A DNA stretch of 64,000 nt from Chloroflexi bacterium 54-19 (GCA_001898225.1 MKTJ01000025.1:30620-94619), one strand, 5' to 3'; positions 9,156-19,130 are shown, counted from the stretch's first letter. The notes: generated from the letters alone by a model not told the origin. Translations and numbers: made by a program.

Positions 9156-9845
9156 TTAGACCAAACCGAGGTCGCGGGCCTTGATGACCGCCTGGGTGCG
9201 GTCGCGGGCTTCCAGCTTGCCGAGGATGCTGGTCAGGTGGTTTTTAACGGTCCCTTCGCTGATAAAAAGAGAATTGGCTATCTCGCGGTTGCTTGCGCCG
9301 GTCGCCACCAGCCGTAAGATTTCAAGCTCGCGCTCGGAAAGCGGCTCGACCAGGGCATTCTGGCCCGCGCCTGGCCTGGGGGTGGGTTTCGGGGCAGGAT
9401 GGGCCGAAGGGTTACTCAGCCGGTTAAATTCGGCCACCACCTTGGCCGCCACCGAAGGTTGGAGGAAAGTCTCGCCCCGCGCCGCCGCCCGGATAGCCTC
9501 GACCAGCTTATCCGAAGCCACGTCTTTGAGCAGGTAGCCGACCGCCCCGGCCCTTAACCCCTCGAAGACATACTCGTCCTCGTCAAAGGTGGTCAGGACA
9601 ATCACCCGGCTTTGCGGGGCGACAGTCCGTAACTGGCGGGTCGCGGCGACCCCGTCCAGCACCGGCATGCGCAGGTCCATCAGAATGACCTGGGGCTGCA
9701 AAGCCTGGGCCTGGGTCAGGGCTTCCTGGCCGTTCGCAGCCTCCCCGACCACCACCAACCCCGGCTGGACCGATAGAATGGTGTACAGACCCTCCCGGAA
9801 AAGGGTCTGGTCGTCCACCAGCAAAATGCTAATATTTTCACTCAT
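9156..9845 (-). CDS. NarL/LuxR-family response regulator
   Basis: 229 residues. The receiver domain (1-120) has the acidic pair D11-D12, phospho-acceptor D57 in L-M-D-L-R-M-P, and the conserved Lys in L-L-K-D-V. A GerE-type helix-turn-helix follows (about 165-229; L-S-E-R-E-L-E-I-L and S-E-G-T-V-K-N-H). A Pro-rich linker joins the two. The kinase gene ends 21 bases upstream, so the pair is co-transcribed. The adjacent ABC exporter is the likely target, by analogy with kinase-regulator-ABC neighbourhoods. Confidence 0.92.
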   Translation of the reverse strand: MSENISILLVDDQTLFREGLYTILSVQPGLVVVGEAANGQEALTQAQALQPQVILMDLRMPVLDGVAATRQLRTVAPQSRVIVLTTFDEDEYVFEGLRAGAVGYLLKDVASDKLVEAIRAAARGETFLQPSVAAKVVAEFNRLSNPSAHPAPKPTPRPGAGQNALVEPLSERELEILRLVATGASNREIANSLFISEGTVKNHLTSILGKLEARDRTQAVIKARDLGLV

Positions 9846-9866
9846 ACAAATTCACTCTAAAGTTGC

Positions 9867-11054
9867 TCATTCTAAAGCTGTTGACAGGGGTATTTCCACT
9901 TCCAGGGTAAAGCCCTGCCCGGCGGCGCTGGCGGTCCGCAGGTGGCCGTTTAACATGTTGACCCGTTCGCTGATACCGAGCAGCCCGAACCCTTTCCCTT
10001 CGTTTTGGGGGGCGGGTCCGGTCCCGTTGTCGCTGATGCTAAGTTTAACCTGCGCCGGGCTGTAGGCCAGGCAGAGGTCCACCCGCGAGGCGAAAGCGTG
10101 TTTGCGGATATTGGTCAGCCCTTCCTGGGCGGCCCGGTAGAGGGTTTGCTCGATAGCCGGTTGGAGGGTTTGCGGCTGGCCCCTGACCTCGAACTCGGTC
10201 ACGATACCGGCGCTCCGGTTATCCTCGACCAGCTTTGTAATCGCTTCGGCCAGGGATTGGTTCTCGGTAGCCGAGACCCGCAAGGCCGCGATGGAGCGCC
10301 GCACCTCGCTCAAGCCTTCTTTGGTCAGGCTTTGAGCCTTGGCGAGGGCGTCCATGCCGCGTGGTGGGTCGGATTGGATAATCGTCCGCGCCGCCTCAAT
10401 CTGGACGTTTATGACCGTGAAATAGTGGCCGAGGCTGTCGTGAATCTCGCGGGCCAGGCGGTTCCGCTCTTTGGTCGTTGCCAGTTCTTCGACCTGGACC
10501 GAGTATTCGCGCAGCTTGCGGTTGGCCTCGGTCAGTTCGCTCGCCAGCCGTTCGACCTCGCGCCGGGATTTTTCCATTTGCAGCAACACCCTGACAAAGA
10601 TAAAGACGAAGACCAGCGCCGAGCCGATGCTGAAAAAAGCCTGGATGGCGGTGCCCCAGCTATTATAAACCAGGTAATGCACCGCGCCGACCATCACCAG
10701 CAAGACTGCCGGGACGCCTACCGCGAAAGAAACCGAAATCCAGGCCGCCTGGGCCGCCAGCGGGATGATTGCCAGGGAAGCGCTGCCTTTACTGAGGTAT
10801 ATAATCGCCGTTACCAGGATAAACTGGAGGGAAAAGTAGAGCCAGGTACGCCAGGTTTCTTTTGAGGCAGCCACCCGGTTAAACACCGGTATGGCGACAG
10901 AGATGTAAATTACTGCCAGGACGGTAATCGCCGCCAGGGTGGGGCCAGGTAACTCCGGTCCCAGCAGGCTGGCGAATATGCTGGCCGCTACGACCGCGAT
11001 AATCGGCAGGGAGGTCCAGTAAGAAGATGCTTTTTTGTGCAGGAAGTTAAACAT
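9867..11054 (-). CDS. Membrane sensor histidine kinase (HisKA_3/HATPase)
   Basis: 395 residues. Five or six hydrophobic helices fill about 13-158 and leave little extracytoplasmic sequence, as in intramembrane-sensing DesK-like kinases. A short coiled coil (about 160-200) leads to the HisKA_3 box with phospho-acceptor H205 in R-E-I-H-D-S-L-G-H. The HATPase domain has N-box E-G-L-T-N-I-R-K-H, D-N-G-T-G and G-F-G-L-L-G-I. The start is the ATG of M-F-N-F; no strong ribosome-binding site is visible. It phosphorylates the regulator encoded immediately downstream. The signal is probably membrane state or a membrane-active compound. Confidence 0.92.
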   Translation of the reverse strand: MFNFLHKKASSYWTSLPIIAVVAASIFASLLGPELPGPTLAAITVLAVIYISVAIPVFNRVAASKETWRTWLYFSLQFILVTAIIYLSKGSASLAIIPLAAQAAWISVSFAVGVPAVLLVMVGAVHYLVYNSWGTAIQAFFSIGSALVFVFIFVRVLLQMEKSRREVERLASELTEANRKLREYSVQVEELATTKERNRLAREIHDSLGHYFTVINVQIEAARTIIQSDPPRGMDALAKAQSLTKEGLSEVRRSIAALRVSATENQSLAEAITKLVEDNRSAGIVTEFEVRGQPQTLQPAIEQTLYRAAQEGLTNIRKHAFASRVDLCLAYSPAQVKLSISDNGTGPAPQNEGKGFGLLGISERVNMLNGHLRTASAAGQGFTLEVEIPLSTALE

Positions 11055-11120
11055 AGAAGTTAATTATAAACGTAAAAAAGCGTTAGCTGACAAGAATCAG
11101 GCCGGACCCGGTCTTTCGCA

Positions 11121-11152
11121 AAAAAAATCCCACCGCCGTTAACGGTGGGATT
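11121..11152 (-). terminator. Terminator of murA
   Basis: Arms AATCCCACCG (11126-11135) and CGGTGGGATT (11143-11152), with a T-run on the minus strand (complement of 11121-11127), just past the murA stop. Confidence 0.85.
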
Positions 11153-11162
11153 CTGCCAGTTT

Positions 11163-12524
11163 CTAGCCGACCACTTCCAGGTTCGGCTCGGACGCGGGCG
11201 CGCTCAGGGAAATGCGCTCGATGTTCAGGTTCATCGCGGCCAGGCGCGGCACGATGTCGCCATAGCCCCGTTCGAGGAAGTTGACGCCGGTCACAATGGT
11301 CGTACCCTCGGCGATAGCCGCCGCAATCACGTAGGCCAGCCCGGCCCGCAGGTCGGGGATGGCAATCTGCCCGACCGCGTGGAGAGGGGTCGGCCCGATG
11401 ATGATGGCGCTGTGATTGTACGATTTGTGTTTGTAGCGGCAGTTCGCGCCACCGAGGCACTTGGTGGTTAGCTGGGTCTTCGCGCCCAGTTCGTCCAGAG
11501 CTTCCAGGTAGCCGAAGCGGTTTTCGTAGACCGTTTCGTGAATGACCGAGATGCCGTCGGCCTGGGTCAAGAGAATGGCGAAAGGCTGCTGCCAGTCGGT
11601 CGAGAAGCCGGGGTAAACGTCGGTCTCGATGATAGCCGGTTTGAGCGGGCTGCTGCGGAAGAAGCGGGTGCTGTTGGGGCCGACCAGTTCGAAACCGCCG
11701 CCGACCTGCTGGTAATAGGAGAGGAAGTTGCCCATCGTTTCGGGCCGGATGCCGTGGACCGTAATATCGCCATCGGAGGCGCAGGCGAGGCTGGCCCAGG
11801 ACGCGGCTTCAATCCGGTCGCCCAGGATTGCCATGCGGGTGCCCTTGAGTTTTTTGACCCCTTCAATCCGCAGTTCGCGGCCCGGCGTGGTGAAGATAAT
11901 CGCGCCCATCGAGCGGAGCATGGTGATAAGTTCCATGATTTCCGGTTCGATGGCGGCGTTTTCAATGATGGTCTGGCCCTCGGCGAGGACGCCCAGGTAG
12001 AGACAGGTTTCGGTCGCGCCTACGCTGGGGTAGGGCAGTTCGATGTGCGCCCCTTTTAGAGAGCCTTTGCGGTAGGCATGGTAGCCAATTTCGTCAATTT
12101 CGACGGTGCCGCCAAACCGCTCGATAGCTTCCAGGTGGAAATCTACTTTGCGTTCGCCAATTTTGCAGCCGCCCAGCACCGGCACGCTCACGCTGTCGAA
12201 GCGGTGGAGCAACGCGCCCAAAAGTAAAATCGGGACCCGGTTGCTACCGGAGTCGGCCATCGGAACTTCATTTTGATATATGGTAGAAGGGTCTATATGT
12301 AAGGTTTTTTCGCCGACCGGGGAAACGGTCGCGCCGATAGCGGTGAGCATTTCGGTAGTAATCTGAATATCGCCAATCGGCGGCACATTGGTAAGGGTAG
12401 TCGGTGTTTCGCCCAGGATAGCGGCAACCATCGCCTTGGTCGCGAAGTTTTTCGCGCCCAGGCATTCGATTTCGCCACGAATAGGCAACCCGCCTTTTAT
12501 ACGATAAGCAAAATTATTTGACAT
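11163..12524 (-). CDS. murA: UDP-N-acetylglucosamine 1-carboxyvinyltransferase
   Basis: 453 residues across the full EPSP-synthase-like fold. It transfers enolpyruvate from PEP to UDP-GlcNAc, the first committed step of peptidoglycan synthesis in the cytoplasm. K25-N26 in G-A-K-N and the catalytic Cys C120 in G-G-C-K-I-G are present; this Cys is the residue alkylated by fosfomycin. The late P-G-F-S-T-D-W-Q-Q motif is also present. Length is slightly above the usual 420 or so. It is a single gene with its own terminator; AGAGGAAC lies ahead of the ATG and a short GTGATTTATCAC hairpin lies just upstream. A second MurA-like paralogue elsewhere cannot be excluded. Confidence 0.9.
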   Translation of the reverse strand: MSNNFAYRIKGGLPIRGEIECLGAKNFATKAMVAAILGETPTTLTNVPPIGDIQITTEMLTAIGATVSPVGEKTLHIDPSTIYQNEVPMADSGSNRVPILLLGALLHRFDSVSVPVLGGCKIGERKVDFHLEAIERFGGTVEIDEIGYHAYRKGSLKGAHIELPYPSVGATETCLYLGVLAEGQTIIENAAIEPEIMELITMLRSMGAIIFTTPGRELRIEGVKKLKGTRMAILGDRIEAASWASLACASDGDITVHGIRPETMGNFLSYYQQVGGGFELVGPNSTRFFRSSPLKPAIIETDVYPGFSTDWQQPFAILLTQADGISVIHETVYENRFGYLEALDELGAKTQLTTKCLGGANCRYKHKSYNHSAIIIGPTPLHAVGQIAIPDLRAGLAYVIAAAIAEGTTIVTGVNFLERGYGDIVPRLAAMNLNIERISLSAPASEPNLEVVG

Positions 12525-13253
12525 TATAAATTAGTTCCTCTGGTGATAAATCACGTTTTATGCGAGCAAGGCAGTCCCCAAACGACACGGCCAGGGCCGG
12601 ACCGAGCACATCCACCTATTAAATCCGCTATCGTTTTGACAGGGGAACCCATTGCTACAACTTGTACGTCGAGTCTATTAAACATCCTTAGCCGGGATGT
12701 GTCAACGTGGCGGTCTGGCCGTTCCCTCCGGTCAGGCTTTCTCACACGAGGGGAAAATTTCTGAAAGTGACCGGTCAAAAAACGCCTGAGGCGCTACCAA
12801 CCAACCTGCGAGCCAATAGTAGTTATGTTCAGGCAAAGGATTTCCCCGCCGCCTATTCTACTCCTTTCCGGCGAATTAATCACCCCGCCCGGTAGTAACA
12901 ATAGAGTTGAAAGTGTTTAGTGTTTAGTTGAAAGTGTTTAGTAACCTCCAGTTAATACTAAGGTTCCACTCCTGAAATCCATCTGGCCCTCGTTATAAAA
13001 AAGCGAAAAAGCCCCTTTAGTTACGCTCTCCCGGTGTGACGAACATCACCGTAACTCGGCCTGCCAGGCCCGTTTTTATTTAGTGAAAGGGTTTTCGGAA
13101 ACAAATTCTGGCACCGGAATTGCCTATATGCTGGCAAAGAAAAAAAGTAGCCGCGCCAGTGGGCGGTCCGCGAAACGCTCCGAATGAATGAGTGATGCTA
13201 GAAAAGCGATGATTAAAAGCGATGATAGGAAAGGGTAAAAAGGAAACGGGTTT
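12525..13253. other. Intergenic region between divergent murA and L,D-transpeptidase genes
   Basis: No gene is supported in these 729 bases. Three AGTGTTTAG-type repeats lie at about 12910-12942. A compact structured stretch lies at 13019-13078 (separate entry). Both flanking genes must be transcribed from here, but no strong promoter match was recognised. Confidence 0.6.
13019..13078 (+). promoter_or_regulatory. Unassigned structured leader or terminator upstream of the L,D-transpeptidase gene
   Basis: GTTAC (13020-13024) can pair with GTAAC (13051-13055), enclosing GGTG/CACC around a loop that contains GACGAACA. A second hairpin, GGCCT-GCC-AGGCC (13058-13070), is followed by CGTTTTTA. Two hairpins ending in a T-run look like an RNA element plus intrinsic terminator about 180 bases before the coding region. 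I could not match it to a known riboswitch class. Confidence 0.35.
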
Positions 13254-14000
13254 ATGCGGCACAAACATAAAGGATTAATAATACCGCTACTGATAACTGT
13301 TTTTGGTCTGTTAGCCCTGCTGCTGGCGGCCTGCGGGGAAATGGATTCGGTCAGTATCGTGCCGGTCGCCAACGCGGCGGCAGCCACCACGGCCCCGGCG
13401 ACCCAGCCCGGCTCGGTCTTTGACAGCCTGCCGCCCACCGCGACGGCGGTTGTCGCGCCCACGGCCACGCCGGAACCGGCCAGGACAGCTTTGCCGACGG
13501 TAACCCCGCTCCCGCCTACCGCGACCCCGACGGCTACGCCGGTCCCGCCGACCCCAACCAGAGTCCCGCCCACTCCGACCAAGGCTCCGCCGACGGCTAC
13601 TCCCAAACCGGATGCAGCCCAGGCGGCGGCTAACGGCGGCAAGTGGATTGATGTGAACCTGACCACCCAGAAGCTGGTGGCTTATGAAGGTAAAACCCCG
13701 GTCGTGAGCGGCCTGATTTCGAGCGGTACGGCCAACCACAAGACCGTTACCGGCGACTTTAATATCTATTTAAAGTACGAAAAGCAGGATATGACAGGCG
13801 GTGAGGGCGCGGAATACTACAACCTGCCGGACGTTCCCTACGTGATGTACTTCTTCCAGGATTACGGCATCCACGGCGCGTACTGGCACCACAACTGGGG
13901 CCACGTGATGAGCCACGGCTGTGTCAATACCCCGGTGGATATGGCGAAAACCCTCTACTACTGGGCTCCGATGGGTACGCCGGTCCATGTTCATTATTAG
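13254..14000 (+). CDS. Lipoprotein L,D-transpeptidase (YkuD domain)
   Basis: 248 residues. The signal peptide ends in the lipobox L-A-A-C (C27), so the mature protein is expected to be lipid-anchored outside the membrane. A long Pro/Thr/Ala-rich linker (about 42-120) spans the wall. The YkuD domain (about 125-248) has H-G-A-Y-W and the catalytic S-H-G-C-V-N (C223). Such enzymes make 3-3 peptidoglycan cross-links or attach proteins to the wall. The linker is built from P-T-A-T-P-type repeats, which is common in large-genome soil bacteria. It is transcribed alone and followed by a hairpin terminator. Confidence 0.9.
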   Translation: MRHKHKGLIIPLLITVFGLLALLLAACGEMDSVSIVPVANAAAATTAPATQPGSVFDSLPPTATAVVAPTATPEPARTALPTVTPLPPTATPTATPVPPTPTRVPPTPTKAPPTATPKPDAAQAAANGGKWIDVNLTTQKLVAYEGKTPVVSGLISSGTANHKTVTGDFNIYLKYEKQDMTGGEGAEYYNLPDVPYVMYFFQDYGIHGAYWHHNWGHVMSHGCVNTPVDMAKTLYYWAPMGTPVHVHY

Positions 14001-14104
14001 TTTTTAGAGGGCAGAAGTCAGAAGTCAGAGGGCAGAAGTCAGAGGGCAGAGGGCAGAAGTTAGAGAAAACGTGGAATTGCCGGGTAGGGTTTATAGGCCA
14101 GAAT

Positions 14105-14150
14105 AAGAAAAGAGTCAGCCTGGGTTTTGAAGTGGGATGACTCTTTTCTT
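14105..14150 (+). terminator. Terminator of the L,D-transpeptidase gene
   Basis: Thirteen-base arms AAGAAAAGAGTCA (14105-14117) and TGACTCTTTTCTT (14138-14150) enclose a 20-base loop; a T-rich tail follows. Confidence 0.8.
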
Positions 14151-14200
14151 TTAGGTTATTTTCTACGCTGACTCACTACCCAAAAGGTAAGGGCGTGGTC

Positions 14201-14358
14201 TGTCATTCTGTAGCTCTGCCACAGAATCTCCGCGCCGGTTGCGAATATCACGGACATTAAGCTCACCTGATTGAAAACAAAAGGTTGGATTTCGGCATTC
14301 TATCATTAGGGGTATTGTCCACCGGACCGGGGATTCCTCGCCGCGGCTCGGAATGACA
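14201..14358. mobile_element. MITE-like element, TGTCATTC ends (158 bp)
   Basis: The left end is TGTCATTCTG and the right end CGGAATGACA, and each end folds into a short hairpin. It carries no gene. Compare the copies at 36655-36834 and 39590-40118. Confidence 0.6.
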
Positions 14359-14527
14359 AATACCTTACCACGCAATTCCCCCGTTCCTCACTGCCCTCTG
14401 ACTACTGGCTACTGTCTTCCGACTTCTGTCTACTGCCCTCTGCCCTCTGTCTACTGCCTTCTGCCCTCTGCCTACTGTCTTCCGACTTCTGTCTACTGCC
14501 CTCTGCCCTCTGCCTACTGGCTACTGG

Positions 14528-15268
14528 CTACTGGCTACTGGCTATCGCCGCATCGAGGAAAGAGCGGTAGAAGTCGGGCCAGTCCTCCTCGGCGGGGGTA
14601 TAACCCGTGACCGAGTTGGTCTTTAGAGAGAGTTGGAGACTCCCGGCAGCAGGATTAGAAAACTGTTGGCCGTCCGGCAGGACAAAAGTCGGGCTGTTTT
14701 TAACCTTCAGGTCGTGCCAGCCGCGCTGGCTCTCCTCGATAACCGCCTGTTTGTAGCGCCCGCTGTCCCAGTCGGCCTCGAAGCGCTCTACGTCCAGCCC
14801 GGTCGCCGGGCCGACCTCGCGGGCCAGCCGGTAAATCTCCGAGCGCAAAGAGGGCGAATGGCTGTCCTCGAAAAAGCTCCGGCGCAGTTCCCAGCTAAAC
14901 TCGAAAGCCTGGCGGCTGCCCTGGGCCTGGGCGCAGTTGAGAGCCTCGAAAGCGGGCCACATCGTCACCGGCCACTGCCAGTCCGGGCGGGACCACGGTT
15001 TAATCGGTAGGTCCGGCTGGATATTCTTCATATAGCCGATTTCGAGGTCGAGAATCGGTTTAGGCGTGCCGCGCCGGTTGATGTATTCCAGCGAAAGGGA
15101 CCGCCAGACGATTTCGAGACGGCCCTCGTATTCCGGCCAGAGCTGTCGCAGGCGGAAATTTGCCAGGTAAGCCCAGGGACAATGAATATCCGAGTAAATT
15201 TCAACTTTTGGCAGGCCCGTTTCGCCCGGTCCCTCCGCCGGGGCGCTCTCCCGGTAATATTCGCTCAT
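14528..15268 (-). CDS. DsbA-family (FrnE-like) thioredoxin-fold oxidoreductase
   Basis: 246 residues. The thioredoxin-like strand leads to S-D-I-H-C-P-W-A with C30 as the only active-site Cys; the second Cys of CPxC is replaced. The helical insert and the later cis-Pro segment S-P-T-F-V match the FrnE/2-hydroxychromene isomerase group of the DsbA superfamily. A one-Cys site suggests isomerase or glutathione/thiol-transfer chemistry rather than disulfide formation; this is inference. AAAGGAGC precedes the ATG. The last codons and the TAG stop (ending S-S-Q) are made of the CAGTAGC repeat array. The GNAT gene lies 39 bases upstream on the same strand. Confidence 0.75.
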   Translation of the reverse strand: MSEYYRESAPAEGPGETGLPKVEIYSDIHCPWAYLANFRLRQLWPEYEGRLEIVWRSLSLEYINRRGTPKPILDLEIGYMKNIQPDLPIKPWSRPDWQWPVTMWPAFEALNCAQAQGSRQAFEFSWELRRSFFEDSHSPSLRSEIYRLAREVGPATGLDVERFEADWDSGRYKQAVIEESQRGWHDLKVKNSPTFVLPDGQQFSNPAAGSLQLSLKTNSVTGYTPAEEDWPDFYRSFLDAAIASSQ

Positions 15269-15307
15269 GCTGAAAAGCTCCTTTGCGTTTTGAAGAAAGT
15301 TAATCCC

Positions 15308-16333
15308 TTAATTCCAGAGCGGCCTGCGATAAAGGTGGTGCTGCTTGACCTCCTGGAAGCCGAGCCGTTCGTAGAGGCTGCGCGCTCCTTTTTCGTCATC
15401 GGCAGTAGTGAACAACCGGGCCTGGGAAAGGCCGCGCCGCCCGAATTCTTGCAAACTATCCAGCATTAGAGCATAAGAGATACCCCGGCGCCGCCAGCCG
15501 GTCCGGGTAGCCACCTCGTCTACCACGCCGCTACCATTCCGGTTGGGATAGTTTAGGACCAGGCTGACCACCTCGTCCCCGGCCCAGGCGATGCGCCACA
15601 GGTCGGGCGAAAAGTGGTCCGTCCGCACGGCGTGATTAAGAAAATTCTGGTAATCCGCCTCGTTAACCGGGCCTTCCCCGAACATGCCAAGCCGGGCCTC
15701 TTTGAGAGCCGCGTAAATGGCCGGGAAGTGCTCCGGTGCAACGGGCCGCACCGCGACCCCGGCGGGTAGAGTCGCGGAAAGACTTTCGAGCCGGGCGAAG
15801 TCATCAAATTTCATGTCGCTGAGGTTGCGGACCAGCGTATAGCCCTCGTTAATCGCCAGGGTTTCCTTTTCCGGCTCGGTGGTCGAACTGTTCGTTGCCA
15901 GGACCGCCTTTGAGCCCGGCGTGAGGCCCTGCTCGGTGGCAAGCTGGCGGGCCCGGTTTTGCGACCAGCGCCAGGCGGCCCGGCCAATCCCTTTGCCGCG
16001 CCATTCCGGCAGGAGCCAGCCGGAATGTAGATAAACCTGGCCGTCTTTGGCCTCGGTCCACCAGTCTATTTTGTTGTAACCCACGATTTGCCCGTTAACC
16101 TCGATAAGTAGAAAATTGGGGTTGCCCGGTTCCAAACCGGCGTAGTCGCGCTCTAAATCGGCCAGGGTTGGTAAATAGTCGCGCGAGGACAGCGGGTCGA
16201 TTTTGTCCTGTTCTTTGCTCCAGGCGTGGACGGCGGCCATCCCACCCAGGTCTGCCGGGCCGCGATAGGCGCGGAAGACCAGTCCGGGAACAGGGGGCGC
16301 GTCTTTTAAGTTGTAAATAGCGGGGGTTTCCAT
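15308..16333 (-). CDS. Tandem-domain GNAT acetyltransferase
   Basis: 341 residues containing two GNAT-fold halves. The N-terminal half has the acetyl-CoA loop around W-R-G-K-G-I-G-R-A and the C-terminal half a version around W-R-R-R-G-I-S-Y-A. Two-domain GNATs of this length resemble mycothiol-synthase-like proteins, in which one half has often lost activity. Both loops still look usable here. The acceptor is unknown. The gene is followed closely by the DsbA-fold gene and probably forms an operon with it. No strong ribosome-binding site is seen before the ATG. Confidence 0.8.
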   Translation of the reverse strand: METPAIYNLKDAPPVPGLVFRAYRGPADLGGMAAVHAWSKEQDKIDPLSSRDYLPTLADLERDYAGLEPGNPNFLLIEVNGQIVGYNKIDWWTEAKDGQVYLHSGWLLPEWRGKGIGRAAWRWSQNRARQLATEQGLTPGSKAVLATNSSTTEPEKETLAINEGYTLVRNLSDMKFDDFARLESLSATLPAGVAVRPVAPEHFPAIYAALKEARLGMFGEGPVNEADYQNFLNHAVRTDHFSPDLWRIAWAGDEVVSLVLNYPNRNGSGVVDEVATRTGWRRRGISYALMLDSLQEFGRRGLSQARLFTTADDEKGARSLYERLGFQEVKQHHLYRRPLWN

Positions 16334-16469
16334 TGTTTGCAGTTATCCAGGTGTTATATTTTTAAGTATTTCACGTGCTAGAATAGTACCATCGAACGAC
16401 CGAAGATGAAACCGCAATCAGGTTATACAAGATGAAAAAGCGACAAGAAAAGTAAGGAGATAAAAGAGG

Positions 16470-17855
16470 ATGCCGGAACAATATGATGCCGTACTAATCG
16501 GTTCGGGCCAGGCCGCCGGGCCTTTAGCGACGGCCCTGACCGGGGCCGGGTGGAAGGTCGCCCTGGTCGAGCAGGAGCATGTCGGCGGGACCTGTATTAA
16601 CGAGGGCTGTACCCCGACCAAGACGATGGTTGCCAGTGGCCGGGTGGCTTACCTGGCCCGCCGCGCCGCCGATTACGGGGTCCATACCGGCCCCGTTACG
16701 ATTGACATGGCGAAAATCCGCCAGCGCAAACGCGACATCGTGGATAGTTTCCGGGGCGGCAACGAACGCCGGATTGTGGCCGGTAACGTCGACCTTATCT
16801 ATGGCCGGGGCAGTTTTACCGGGCCAGACTCGGTCGAAGTCAGGACCAATAGCGGCGAGACCCGCGAGCTTACGGCCAAAAAAATTTTTATCAACGCCGG
16901 GTGCCGCCCTTCCAAACCGCAGGTGCCGGGCCTGGACGAGATGGCGATCCTCAACTCGACCTCGATTATGGAGTTGGATGTGGTCCCGGAGCATCTTTTA
17001 ATCCTGGGCGGCGGCTATATCGGCCTGGAATTCGGCCAGTTGTTCCGGCGGTTGGGCAGCCGGGTGACTATCATCCAGCGGGGCAAGCAGTTGCTGCCCA
17101 AAGAAGACCCCGATGTGGCCGAGGAAATTACCGGCATTTTGAAAGAGGACGGCCTCGAAATTTTGCTCGAAACGGTGGCGGTGAGCGCCCGTTCAACCGG
17201 CGAGGGTATCGCCCTGACCGTAAAGGGTCCGTCCGGGGAGCAGGAGTTAGTGGGGAGCCATTTGCTCGAAGCGGCGGGACGCGTCCCTAACACCGACACC
17301 CTCAACCTGGAAGCCGCCGGAATCGCCACCGACTCGCACGGCTTTATCAAGGTCAACGACCGGCTGGAAACGAATGTGCCGGGGGTTTACGCCCTGGGTG
17401 ACATCAAAGGTGGTCCGGCCTTCACCCATATTTCTTACGACGATTTCCGAATCGTGCGGGAAAACCTGTTGCAGGAGGGTAAACAGGTCTCGATTGAAGG
17501 GCGCATCCTGCCCTATACGGTTTTTACCGATCCCCAGCTTGGCCGGGTCGGGTTGAGCGAGAACGAGGCCCGCGCCCAGGGTTATAACATCCAGGTCTAC
17601 AAGATGCCCATGTCGTGGGTCGCCCGCGCCCTGGAATTGGACGAGTCGCGGGGCCTGATGAAAGCGGTGGTGGATGCCGATACGGGCCAGATTCTGGGGG
17701 GCGCGCTCCTGGGCATCGAAGGCGGCGAGATGATGGCGGTCTTGCAGATGGCGATGATGGGCAAGCTGGCTTACACGGTCTTGAAGGAGGCCATTTTCGC
17801 CCACCCGACCCTGGCTGAGGCTTTTAACAACCTGTTCAGTCAGACTCCTTCTTAG
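16470..17855 (+). CDS. Class I pyridine nucleotide-disulfide oxidoreductase (mercuric reductase/dihydrolipoyl dehydrogenase-like)
   Basis: 461 residues. The FAD-binding motif G-S-G-Q-A-A-G lies near the N-terminus, and the redox-active pair C42/C47 in [11 protein letters not shown] second nucleotide motif G-G-G-Y-I-G-L-E and the A-L-G-D-I-K FAD segment follow, then the dimerisation domain ending H-P-T-L-A-E-A. C42-I-N-E-G-C47 resembles the mercuric-reductase-like branch rather than lipoamide dehydrogenase, but the MerA C-terminal Cys pair is absent, so mercury reduction is unlikely. The electron acceptor is unknown. AAGGAG precedes the ATG. The 3' end overlaps the convergent next gene by 20 bases. 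Confidence 0.88.
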   Translation: MPEQYDAVLIGSGQAAGPLATALTGAGWKVALVEQEHVGGTCINEGCTPTKTMVASGRVAYLARRAADYGVHTGPVTIDMAKIRQRKRDIVDSFRGGNERRIVAGNVDLIYGRGSFTGPDSVEVRTNSGETRELTAKKIFINAGCRPSKPQVPGLDEMAILNSTSIMELDVVPEHLLILGGGYIGLEFGQLFRRLGSRVTIIQRGKQLLPKEDPDVAEEITGILKEDGLEILLETVAVSARSTGEGIALTVKGPSGEQELVGSHLLEAAGRVPNTDTLNLEAAGIATDSHGFIKVNDRLETNVPGVYALGDIKGGPAFTHISYDDFRIVRENLLQEGKQVSIEGRILPYTVFTDPQLGRVGLSENEARAQGYNIQVYKMPMSWVARALELDESRGLMKAVVDADTGQILGGALLGIEGGEMMAVLQMAMMGKLAYTVLKEAIFAHPTLAEAFNNLFSQTPS

Positions 17856-18594
17856 CAAGCCGTCTGAACTTTAACTGCCGCCTGACCCCGATATAAGCGA
17901 TTACGGCAATCGGGATGGTAAAGAGGGCGATAGCGATTATGGCGACGACCAGCGGCGTGGAATCGGGGTTACCGATACCCGCCAGCCGCTGGCCGGTCGT
18001 GGTATCGAATTCCAGGCGTTCGCCGGTGGCGGTTTCGACCACGAAACGGTGCTGTATCGAGTCGAGGCTGGCTTTGGTGACCCAGGCCGGGCCGCCCGCC
18101 GGGGAGGACTGGGTTGCCAGGGTCGGGACCAGTTCGTAAAGGCCGTAGCGCCGGACCTCGACCCCGATGACATAGAAAGCCAGGGCCAAATTTACCGAGC
18201 GGTCGAGCCGGACCAGGTATTTGCCGTCGGTGGTGGTGTACAACTGGCTGCCGGGCAGGTTTTGATACCAGCTTGCCCAGTCGGTCGTCCAGATGGGAGT
18301 GGTAGAGCCATCGTTGGGGTAGAGGCCGGACTGTTTGTATTTCTGGCGCAGGGCCGGGTCGGGTTGGCCGGAGCCGTCGGGGGAAAGCATGACCAGCAGG
18401 AATTTTTTGTCCTCGGTGGCCCTGGTGTAGTCTTTGAGGGAAGCAGCCTGGGCCTGGGGTTGAGGTGTGGTTTGCGCCCTGACCGGGGCCGGGGAGTTTA
18501 CCAGGAATATCCCGGCTAAAAAGGCCAGGACCAGCCAAAATATAAAGAACTTACCTATCAAAATTAGCGACCACCTTTGAATCCCACCGGCCAA
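17836..18594 (-). CDS. Exported membrane protein of unknown function
   Basis: 252 residues, not recognised. The N-terminal signal peptide is about 10-40 and ends near A-R-A-Q. The middle domain looks globular and extracytoplasmic. A single transmembrane helix (about 215-238) is followed by a short basic tail, so the topology is that of a secreted domain tethered by its C-terminus. The TGA stop lies inside the 3' end of the convergent oxidoreductase gene, a 20-base overlap. It could be an envelope sensor or adaptor, but nothing in the sequence shows this. Confidence 0.7.
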   Translation of the reverse strand: MAGGIQRWSLILIGKFFIFWLVLAFLAGIFLVNSPAPVRAQTTPQPQAQAASLKDYTRATEDKKFLLVMLSPDGSGQPDPALRQKYKQSGLYPNDGSTTPIWTTDWASWYQNLPGSQLYTTTDGKYLVRLDRSVNLALAFYVIGVEVRRYGLYELVPTLATQSSPAGGPAWVTKASLDSIQHRFVVETATGERLEFDTTTGQRLAGIGNPDSTPLVVAIIAIALFTIPIAVIAYIGVRRQLKFRRLAKKESD

Positions 18595-19130
18595 ATAACC
18601 CTCAACCTCTATTTTCTATAATTATTATAATAAACGCCCTTAAAACACCGTCCCGACGACATATCCCTATTTGTATCTTTCCCACAACCGATTACAAGCA
18701 CGTATAGGTAAAGCCCTGACCCCTGTCATTCCGAAGGAGGCGGTAAAGGCGAACCAGTGTTTAGAAAGTAGACCCGACAGAGGAATCTAGCCCGAAGGGT
18801 TCCCAGTGGGCAGCGCCAGTGGCATAACGTGCGGTCGAGGGCTTGCCCAGGTTCAAAATGCGCCCGGTCGAAGCCTGATTCAGCCTGAGTTGTGGGCCAG
18901 TTCTGGTCTGTACGCAACGCCAACGGCGCGGAGATTCCGTAAGCCGCCGCTCAATTGTGGCATGTCGTCGTTCAAAAAGCGGCTTACGGAATGACAGGTT
19001 GAAGGGTTGTGCCGAACGCCAGCGGTACCCACCCAGCGCCTGACACGGGTGCGCAAGATTCCTCGCAAGCTCACACCCGTAGGGCGTGTACTATCTTACT
19101 GACTACTGCCCTCTGACTACTAAAAACTGT
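18595..19130. repeat. Long TGTCATTCCG composite element and heptamers
   Basis: No gene is supported. A 273-bp composite repeat (18724-18996) has TGTCATTCCG and CGGAATGACA ends and the CTAGCCC...GGCAGCGCC tail. It shares an internal core (CAGTTCTGGTCTGTACG, GCCAACGGCGCGGAG) with copies near 6150-6260 (inverted) and 43790-43850. Reverse heptamers lie at about 19098-19122, next to the histidinol phosphatase stop. Confidence 0.8.

Larger units (their letters stand above)
14001..14527. repeat. Paired inverted heptamer arrays around a TGTCATTC element
   Basis: Forward heptamers at about 14008-14062 follow the stop codon after only a few bases. A reverse array at about 14386-14544 runs into the end of the next gene on the other strand. 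Between them are a terminator and a 158-bp element (14201-14358) with TGTCATTCTG and CGGAATGACA ends. Confidence 0.85.

Noticed and set aside
16470..17855. Mercuric reductase (merA)
   Set aside because: The redox pair is present, but the C-terminal vicinal cysteines needed for Hg(II) binding are absent and no mer genes are nearby.
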